A stretch of DNA of 64,000 bases from Micromonospora sp. MP36 (GTDB lineage: Bacteria; Actinomycetota; Actinomycetes; Mycobacteriales; Micromonosporaceae), in the NCBI RefSeq assembly GCF_008119785.1, contig NZ_VSFA01000003.1, forward strand, positions 62,001-126,000, in the 5' to 3' direction. This document shows, piece by piece, positions 58,339-64,000 of the stretch; position 1 is the stretch's first letter, and each line of letters opens with the position of its first letter. The notes under the pieces were generated by a model. The model worked only from the letters and a program-made list of their open reading frames with translations. It was not told the DNA's origin and made no database searches. The position numbers and the translations under genes were made by a program.

Positions 58339-59028
58339 GTGGTAATCACGAAAACTCGGTCGCCCATCCGCTCGAACGTCGGCCTCAAGGTCGTCATGGC
58401 GGTGACGGGCATTCTCCTGGTGCTGTTCCTGATCCTGCACATGCTCGGCAACCTGAAGGTCTTCACGGGCGAGACGTCCTTCGACCACTACGCACACTGG
58501 CTGCGCGAGATCGGGACGCCGCTGCTGCCGTCGACCTGGTACCTGTGGATCCAGCGCACCGTGCTGGCCGTGGCCGTGCTCGCGCACATCGGGGCCGCCA
58601 CCGTCCTGTCGATGCGCGCCCACGCCGCCCGCCCGGTGCCGTACGCGCACCGCCGCAAGATCCACGTGAACTACGCGGCCCGCACCATGCGCTGGGGTGG
58701 GGTGATCATCCTGCTCTTCGTGATCTACCACATCCTGGACCTGACCACCGGTCACCTGAACCCTCAGGGCGACCCGGCCAACCCGTACGGCAACGTCGTC
58801 GCCGACTTCGCCCCGGAACGCTGGTACGTCACCCTCTTCTACGTCCTGGCCCTCGTCACGCTCGGCTTCCACCTGCGCCACGGCGCGTTCAGCGCGTTCC
58901 GCAGCCTCGGCCAGCAGACCCCGAAGGGCGAGCGCCGGGCCCGGAGCGCCGCGCTGGTCTTCGCCGTCGTGCTGGTCGCCGGCTACCTGGTGGTCCCGTT
59001 CGCCGTACTCACCGGATTGGTGGCCTGA
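58339..59028 (+). CDS. sdhC: Succinate dehydrogenase cytochrome b subunit
   Basis: The 229-residue membrane anchor has five transmembrane helices in one chain, replacing SdhC+SdhD. Histidines in [18 protein letters not shown], and [10 protein letters not shown] are positioned to bind two haems b, as in B. subtilis-type menaquinone enzymes. GTG 58339 is fixed by the promoter; longer in-frame starts would lie upstream of the -10. SdhA follows one base after the stop. Confidence 0.92.
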   Translation: MVITKTRSPIRSNVGLKVVMAVTGILLVLFLILHMLGNLKVFTGETSFDHYAHWLREIGTPLLPSTWYLWIQRTVLAVAVLAHIGAATVLSMRAHAARPVPYAHRRKIHVNYAARTMRWGGVIILLFVIYHILDLTTGHLNPQGDPANPYGNVVADFAPERWYVTLFYVLALVTLGFHLRHGAFSAFRSLGQQTPKGERRARSAALVFAVVLVAGYLVVPFAVLTGLVA

Positions 59029-59029
59029 C

Positions 59030-60964
59030 ATGGATCTCTACACCGAAGGCGACCCGATCGCCGACACCAAGGCCCCGGACGGCCCCATCGAGACCCGCTG
59101 GGAGCGCCGCCGCTTCGAGGCGAAACTGGTCAACCCGGCCAACCGCCGGAAGCTGACCGTGATCGTGGTGGGCACCGGCCTGGCCGGCGGCTCGGCCGCG
59201 GCCACCCTGGCCGAGCAGGGCTACCACGTCAAGTCCTACTGCTACCAGGACAGCCCGCGCCGGGCCCACTCGATCGCCGCCCAGGGCGGCATCAACGCCG
59301 CCAAGAACTACCGCAACGACGGCGACTCGGTGCACCGGCTCTTCTACGACACCGTCAAGGGCGGCGACTTCCGCTCCCGGGAGTCGAACGTGCACCGGCT
59401 GGCCGAGGTGTCGGTCAACATCATCGACCAGTGCGTCGCCCAGGGCGTCCCGTTCGCCCGCGAGTACGGCGGCCTGCTGGACACCCGTTCGTTCGGCGGC
59501 GCGCAGGTACAGCGCACCTTCTACGCCCGGGGCCAGACGGGCCAGCAGCTGCTGCTCGGCGCGTACCAGGCCCTGGAGCGGCAGATCGGCCTGGGCAACG
59601 TGGAGATGAACGCCCGCCACGAGATGCTCGAGCTGGTCGTCGTCGACGGCCGGGCGCGCGGCATCGTGGTGCGGGACCTGGTCACCGGTGAGATCACCAC
59701 CGAGCTGGCCGACGCGGTCGTGCTCGCCTCCGGCGGCTACGGCAACGTGTTCTACCTGTCCACCAACGCCAAGGGCTGCAACGTCACCGCCTCCTGGCGG
59801 GCCCACCGCAAGGGCGCGCACTTCGCCAACCCCTGCTACACGCAGATCCACCCGACCTGCATCCCGGTCTCCGGCGACCACCAGTCGAAGCTGACCCTGA
59901 TGAGCGAGTCGCTGCGCAACGACGGCCGGGTGTGGGTGCCCAAGGCGAAGGGCGACAACCGCGCTCCGAAGGACATCCCCGAGGACGAGCGGGACTACTA
60001 CCTGGAGCGGATCTACCCCTCCTTCGGCAACCTGGTGCCCCGGGACATCGCCTCCCGGGCCGCCAAGAACGTCTGCGACGAGGGCCGCGGCGTCGGCCCG
60101 GGCGGGCTCGGCGTCTACCTGGACTTCGCCGACGCCATCCAGCGGCTGGGCCGCAAGGCCATCGAGGCGAAGTACGGCAACCTCTTCGAGATGTACGAGC
60201 GGATCACCGGCGACGACCCGTACGAGGTCCCGATGCGGATCTACCCCGCCGTGCACTACACGATGGGTGGCCTGTGGGTCGACTACGACCTCCAGTCGAG
60301 CATCCCGGGCCTGTTCGTGATCGGTGAGGCGAACTTCTCCGACCACGGCGCCAACCGCCTCGGCGCCTCGGCGCTGATGCAGGGCCTGGCGGACGGCTAC
60401 TTCGTGCTGCCGAACACCCTGCCCAACTACCTGGCCAACGCCGGCTCGTTCGAGAAGGTCGACGCCAGCCACCCGGACGTGGTGGCCGCCCGCGCGGCCG
60501 TGGAGGAGCGCATCCAGAAGCTGCTCTCGATCAACGGCGACCGGACGGTGGACTCGTTCCACCGCGAGCTGGGCCAGATCATGTGGGAGCACTGCGGTAT
60601 GGAGCGCACCGAGGCCGGGCTGCGCAAGGCGATCGACGAGATCCGGGCCCTGCGCGAGCAGTTCTGGCAGCGGGTCCGCGTCCCGGGCGACGGCGAGGGG
60701 CTCAACCAGTCGCTGGAGAAGGCCGGCCGGGTGGCCGACTTCTTCGAGCTGGCCGAGCTCATGTGCATCGACGCCCTGCACCGCGAGGAGTCCTGCGGCG
60801 GCCACTTCCGGGCCGAGCACCAGACTCCCGACGGTGAGGCGCAGCGCGACGACGACCGGTTCGCCTACGTGGCGGCCTGGGAGTACACCGGCGACCAGCC
60901 CGTGCTGCACAAGGAAGACCTGCAGTTCGAATACGTCCACCCCACGCAGCGGAGCTACAAGTGA
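59030..60964 (+). CDS. sdhA: Succinate dehydrogenase flavoprotein subunit
   Basis: The 644-residue protein has the Rossmann motif [16 protein letters not shown], then the FAD-linking histidine in [50 protein letters not shown] and the late [16 protein letters not shown] are also present. It oxidises succinate to fumarate at the cytoplasmic face of the SdhC anchor. It overlaps sdhB by four bases. Confidence 0.95.
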   Translation: MDLYTEGDPIADTKAPDGPIETRWERRRFEAKLVNPANRRKLTVIVVGTGLAGGSAAATLAEQGYHVKSYCYQDSPRRAHSIAAQGGINAAKNYRNDGDSVHRLFYDTVKGGDFRSRESNVHRLAEVSVNIIDQCVAQGVPFAREYGGLLDTRSFGGAQVQRTFYARGQTGQQLLLGAYQALERQIGLGNVEMNARHEMLELVVVDGRARGIVVRDLVTGEITTELADAVVLASGGYGNVFYLSTNAKGCNVTASWRAHRKGAHFANPCYTQIHPTCIPVSGDHQSKLTLMSESLRNDGRVWVPKAKGDNRAPKDIPEDERDYYLERIYPSFGNLVPRDIASRAAKNVCDEGRGVGPGGLGVYLDFADAIQRLGRKAIEAKYGNLFEMYERITGDDPYEVPMRIYPAVHYTMGGLWVDYDLQSSIPGLFVIGEANFSDHGANRLGASALMQGLADGYFVLPNTLPNYLANAGSFEKVDASHPDVVAARAAVEERIQKLLSINGDRTVDSFHRELGQIMWEHCGMERTEAGLRKAIDEIRALREQFWQRVRVPGDGEGLNQSLEKAGRVADFFELAELMCIDALHREESCGGHFRAEHQTPDGEAQRDDDRFAYVAAWEYTGDQPVLHKEDLQFEYVHPTQRSYK

Positions 60965-61722
60965 ATCTGACCCTGCGCATCTGGCGCCAGCGGGGCCCTG
61001 AGGACAAGGGTCGGATGGTGACCTACCAGGTCGACGACGTGTCCCCGGACATGTCCTTCCTGGAGATGCTCGACGTGCTCAACGAGCGGCTGATCCTCCA
61101 GGGCGAGGAGCCGGTCGCGTTCGACCACGACTGCCGCGAGGGCATCTGCGGCATGTGCAGCCTCATGATCAACGGTGAGGCGCACGGGCCGCAGCGTGGC
61201 ACCACCGCCTGCCAGCTGCACATGCGGCAGTTCTCCGACGGCGACACGATCGACATCGAGCCGTGGCGTGCCCGGGCCTTCCCGGTCGTCAAGGACCTGG
61301 TGGTCAACCGGAACGCCTTCGACAAGATCATCGCCGCCGGCGGGTACATCACCGCGCCGACCGGCAGCGCCCCCGAGGCCCACTCGGTGCCGGTGGCCAA
61401 GAACAACGCGGACGCCGCCTTCGAGTCGGCCGCCTGCATCGGCTGCGGCGCCTGCGTGGCGGCCTGCCCGAACGGCTCCGGCATGCTGTTCACCGCCGCC
61501 AAGGTCACCCAGCTCTCGCTGCTGCCGCAGGGCCAGCCCGAGCGGTACACCCGGGTGATCGGCATGGTGGATGCGCACGACGAGGCCGGCTTCGGCGGCT
61601 GCACCAACATCGGCGAGTGCGCGGCGGCCTGCCCGAAGGGCATCCCGCTGAACACCATCGGCCGGCTCAACCGGGACTACCTCAAGGCGACGTCCAAGCG
61701 CGCCGGCACCCCCGGCTCCTGA
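60961..61722 (+). CDS. sdhB: Succinate dehydrogenase iron-sulfur subunit
   Basis: The 253-residue product has a [2Fe-2S] domain ([13 protein letters not shown], with a later C in TTACQLH). It also has a bacterial-ferredoxin domain with [14 protein letters not shown] and [14 protein letters not shown] for the two higher clusters. It passes electrons from FAD to quinone. GTG 60961 overlaps the SdhA stop (GTGA). A strong terminator follows. Confidence 0.95.
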   Translation: MNLTLRIWRQRGPEDKGRMVTYQVDDVSPDMSFLEMLDVLNERLILQGEEPVAFDHDCREGICGMCSLMINGEAHGPQRGTTACQLHMRQFSDGDTIDIEPWRARAFPVVKDLVVNRNAFDKIIAAGGYITAPTGSAPEAHSVPVAKNNADAAFESAACIGCGACVAACPNGSGMLFTAAKVTQLSLLPQGQPERYTRVIGMVDAHDEAGFGGCTNIGECAAACPKGIPLNTIGRLNRDYLKATSKRAGTPGS

Positions 61723-61754
61723 GCCCGCGGCGGGTCCGCCCGCCGTCCGACCCA

Positions 61755-61800
61755 CCGACCGCCGCACCCCACTTCCGGGGTGCGGCGGTCGGCCTTTCTT
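61755..61800 (+). terminator. sdh operon terminator
   Basis: A perfect 16-bp stem (61755-61770 with 61777-61792), a 6-base loop, and the tail CCTTTCTT make this a classic intrinsic terminator 33 bases after the sdhB stop. Confidence 0.9.
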
Positions 61801-62047
61801 CCGGGGTACGGCGCGACGCGGCGGACCGGAACGTGTTCGACCGCTTCCTGTCGAGCTGAGCCGTCTGTGATGTCGCGTCCGGATCAGCCTCTCCCGGGCA
61901 CCCCGCCACGCCAGGCTGACTCGTTTGGGACATTGGCTCGTCGAGCAGCCGGGCACCGGGTGCCGCACCTGGACCCGGGCAGCCGCTTCAAGTCCCTCCT
62001 CCCGGGTAGCAGTCCGATGGACGGCACCGACGAGGGGACGAACGGGC
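61801..62047. other. Gap before the truncated dehydrogenase, no gene seen
   Basis: Together with the terminator, this completes a 325-base stretch without a gene. A short open reading (ending NVFDRFLSS and TGA at 61857-61859) has no start of its own. GAGGGG at 62034-62039 is the ribosome site for ATG 62048. I see no other element. Confidence 0.5.
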
Positions 62048-62461
62048 ATGAGGGCACTGACCTGGCACGGCAAGCTGGCCCAGACCGCCGCCGGGCTGCT
62101 GCCGGACAAGCTGGCCCAGGCCATGACCGACCGGGCGGGCGTGGACCGCCTGGTGGTGCTGCACGCCGCGCTCAAGGCCGTCCGGCGCGGCGGCACGGTC
62201 TCCGTCTCCGGGGTGTACGGCGGCGAGCTGGACCCGATGCCGCTGATGGAGATGTTCGACCGGGGCGTCCAGCTGCGCATGGGGCAGTGCCACGTACGCC
62301 GCTGGGTCGACGAGATCATGCCGCTGCTCACCGGCGACGACGACCCGCTGGGCGTCGAGGACCTGCGTACCCACCGGCTGCCGCTGGAGCAGGCGCCGCA
62401 GGCGTACGAGATGTTCCAGCAGAAGCGCGACGGCTGCGTCAAGGTCGTGCTCGCGCCGTGA
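62048..62461 (+). pseudogene. Zinc-type alcohol dehydrogenase with a large internal in-frame deletion
   Basis: The product is only 137 residues. It starts RALTWHGK, the usual N-terminus of glutathione-independent formaldehyde dehydrogenase-like enzymes. It then jumps directly to the C-terminal part (LAQTAAGLLPDKLAQAMTDR, VRRGGTVSVSGVYGGELDPM, LRMGQCHVRRWVDEIMPLL). The zinc-binding region and most of the Rossmann fold, about 240 residues in relatives, are gone. The frame is kept and the stop still overlaps the next gene start (GTGA). A catalytic role is excluded; a residual structural role is possible. Confidence 0.85.
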
Positions 62462-63402
62462 GCCGGACGGTGGTGATCACCGGCGCGAGCAGCGGCATCG
62501 GCCGGGCGACCGCCCGGGAGTTCGCCGGTCGCGGGGACCGCCTGGTCCTGGCGGCCCGCTCCCCCGCCACCCTGGCCGAGGTACGCGACGAGTGCCGCGC
62601 CGCCGGCGCGGCGGTGCTGGGCGTACCGATGGACGTCGGCACGCCCGGCGCGCTGGCCGACCTGGCCGACGCCGCGGCGGCCGAGTTCGACGGCATCGAC
62701 GCCTGGGTGCACACCGCCGCCGTGATGGCGTACGGCCGCTTCGACGAGGTGCCCAGCGAGGTCTTCGAGCAGGTGGTGCGTACCGACCTGCTGGCCGCGG
62801 CCGAGGTGGCCCGGGTGGCGCTGGGCCGGTTCCGGGCCGCCTCGGCGGGCACCCTGATCCTCACCGGCTCGGTCCTGGGGCACATCACCGCGCCGTACAT
62901 GAGCGGCTACGTGGCGGCCAAGTGGGGCCTGCAGGGGCTGACCCGGACGTTGCAGCAGGAGGCCCGGGAGACCCCCGGCATCCGGATCTGCCTGATCAAC
63001 CCGGGCAGCGTGGACACGCCGGTCTACCGCCAGGCGGCCAACTACCTGGGCCGCACCGGCCGCCCCCCGCCGCCGATCACCACTCCCGAGCGGGTGGCCC
63101 GGGCGATCGTGCACTGCGCCGACCGCCCCCGCCGGGAGGTGTCGGTGGGCCGGCTCAACCTGTTCTTCCGGTTCGGCTTCACCGTCCTGCCCGGCGTGTA
63201 CGACGTGCTGGTGGGGCCGCTGATGCGGCTCGCCGGGCTGAGCAACCAGCCGATCGGGCCGCACGAGGGCATCGTGTTCGCCCCGAACCCGACCGGCGAG
63301 GCGGTCCGGGGCGGCTGGCTGCCGGACCTGCCGCAGGTGATCCGCGCGCTGGGCACCGCGACGGCGGCGGCCGGCTCGGCGGTGCGGCGCCGGCGGCGCT
63401 GA
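62458..63402 (+). CDS. SDR-family oxidoreductase
   Basis: The 314-residue enzyme has TVVITGASSGIGRATAREFA, the catalytic serine in LILTGSVLGH, and YVAAKWGLQG (Y-x-x-x-K). A membrane-associated or hydrophobic segment near 230-250 (LFFRFGFTVLPGVYDVLVGP) is typical of longer SDRs of this group. Substrate unknown. GTG 62458 overlaps the deleted dehydrogenase stop by four bases, so translation is coupled to that remnant. Confidence 0.88.
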   Translation: MSRTVVITGASSGIGRATAREFAGRGDRLVLAARSPATLAEVRDECRAAGAAVLGVPMDVGTPGALADLADAAAAEFDGIDAWVHTAAVMAYGRFDEVPSEVFEQVVRTDLLAAAEVARVALGRFRAASAGTLILTGSVLGHITAPYMSGYVAAKWGLQGLTRTLQQEARETPGIRICLINPGSVDTPVYRQAANYLGRTGRPPPPITTPERVARAIVHCADRPRREVSVGRLNLFFRFGFTVLPGVYDVLVGPLMRLAGLSNQPIGPHEGIVFAPNPTGEAVRGGWLPDLPQVIRALGTATAAAGSAVRRRRR

Positions 63403-63467
63403 GCCCGGAAGCGAACCGGCGTGCGGGTGGCTACCGTGTAGTCGGCGGGACACGGGAGGGGACGGCG

Positions 63468-64000
63468 ATGAGCGCAGCGGAGGAACAAGCAGTCGAGCGG
63501 GCGCTGGGCCGCCGGCTGTGGCGGATGGCCGGGGTGGCCGCGCTGGCCGGGGTGGCCTGGGTGGGCCGGGACGTGCCCCTGCAGCTCGGCGGCCGGCTCG
63601 CCGGCGCCCGGGCGGCCCGCGCCGCCCGCTCCCCCCAGTTCCGCGACGGCACCTTCCACAACCCGGCGGGCACCCGGACGATGGTCGCCGACCCGGGCCG
63701 CAACCTGCTCAAGGAGCTGATCTTCGGCAAGCAGAAGCGGCGGCCGGACGGCTCCGTCCCGCTGCTGCGGCCGGCCGACCCCGCCCCGGCGGACACCGCC
63801 CGCGAGCTGGGCATCGTCTGGTACGGCCACGCGTCGGCCCTGATCGAGATCGAGGGGCACCGGGTGCTGGTCGACCCGGTGTGGAGCGACCGCTGCTCGC
63901 CGTCCGCCCGGATCGGGCCGCGCCGCATCCACCAGCCGCCGGTACGCCTCGACGAGCTGCCCCGCCTCGATGCCATCCTCATCTCCCACGACCACTACGA
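63468..64000 (+). CDS. Metallo-beta-lactamase-fold hydrolase, cut by the window end
   Basis: The first 177 residues are in the window. A short N-terminal helix (MAGVAALAGVAWVG) may anchor it or be a signal. Then come GIVWYGHASALIEIEGHRVL, VDPVWSDRCSPS and ILISHDHYD, the start of the H-x-H-x-D zinc site. This matches the UlaG/NAPE-PLD-like group. The C-terminal part is outside the window. GGGAGGGG precedes ATG 63468. Confidence 0.88.
   Translation, partial: MSAAEEQAVERALGRRLWRMAGVAALAGVAWVGRDVPLQLGGRLAGARAARAARSPQFRDGTFHNPAGTRTMVADPGRNLLKELIFGKQKRRPDGSVPLLRPADPAPADTARELGIVWYGHASALIEIEGHRVLVDPVWSDRCSPSARIGPRRIHQPPVRLDELPRLDAILISHDHY

Noticed and set aside
59009..60940. A 643-residue minus-strand frame opposite sdhA.
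   Set aside because: SdhA motifs are clear on the plus strand; the other is a compositional shadow.
1..64000. tRNA, rRNA or tmRNA genes.
   Set aside because: No CCA-ended cloverleaf pattern or rRNA core sequence was noticed on either strand; a tRNAscan run would settle it.

Overview
The window is a very GC-rich actinobacterial chromosome segment. Nearly every third codon position is G or C, GTG starts are common, and many genes carry a -10-like hexamer only 6-7 bases before the start codon, as in leaderless mRNAs. The gene content suggests Micromonosporaceae, most likely Micromonospora: an XRE/DUF397 pair, a bacterial GPP34 protein, a GAF-SpoIIE-HATPase regulator, a SigB/SigF-type sigma factor, HrpA and HrpB helicases, a class E/F sortase and single-subunit SdhC with SdhAB. 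The genus is inferred from recalled families, not from a search.

Layout. 1-9150: stress and envelope genes (SpoIIE-type phosphatase, HAD phosphatase, Na+/H+ antiporter, FAD oxidoreductase, metallophosphoesterase, GH15-SDR operon, YflT-like protein). 9150-14520: a small divergent HTH/Cys-motif pair, DUF1684, MarR-pirin, an unannotated 42-residue membrane peptide, and a phospholipase D-like gene whose 3' end overlaps a convergent gene. 14832-25401: SigB-type sigma factor, GPP34-permease-acetyltransferase operon facing an XRE/DUF397 unit, HrpB, PP2C, a polytopic membrane protein and an SMR exporter. 25448-34758: acetyltransferases, HAD and serine hydrolases, a second antiporter translationally coupled to a UBP zinc finger, succinate-semialdehyde dehydrogenase, EcsC, and a secreted lysozyme-like protein with a possible leader RNA.

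35195-46472: PAC2 protein followed by a decaying 55-bp tandem repeat, exonuclease III, two ferredoxin-like-fold proteins, Crp/Fnr regulator, sortase with a probable substrate, TrmB, a DUF3516-type helicase, and an ArsR/MFS pair. 46596-50517: siderophore ABC transporter under two IdeR/DmdR-like boxes. 50648-55839: a MerR remnant, YciI, cytidine deaminase and HrpA. 55902-57248: an LPITG-anchored surface protein. 57332-61722: LysR divergent from sdhCAB, with a complete visible promoter. 62048-64000: an internally deleted alcohol dehydrogenase coupled to an SDR, then a metallo-beta-lactamase-fold hydrolase cut by the window end.

How genes work together: sortase (38586) and the LPITG protein (55902) plausibly form an enzyme-substrate pair although far apart. 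The SpoIIE-HATPase protein and the sigma factor belong to the same type of partner-switching stress control. The fec genes form one iron-repressed operon. SdhCAB feeds the menaquinone pool and probably answers to the adjacent LysR protein. I see no rRNA, tRNA, CRISPR array, insertion sequence, integrase or phage cluster. This is mainly ordinary core chromosome with scattered gene decay and several clear candidate operators.
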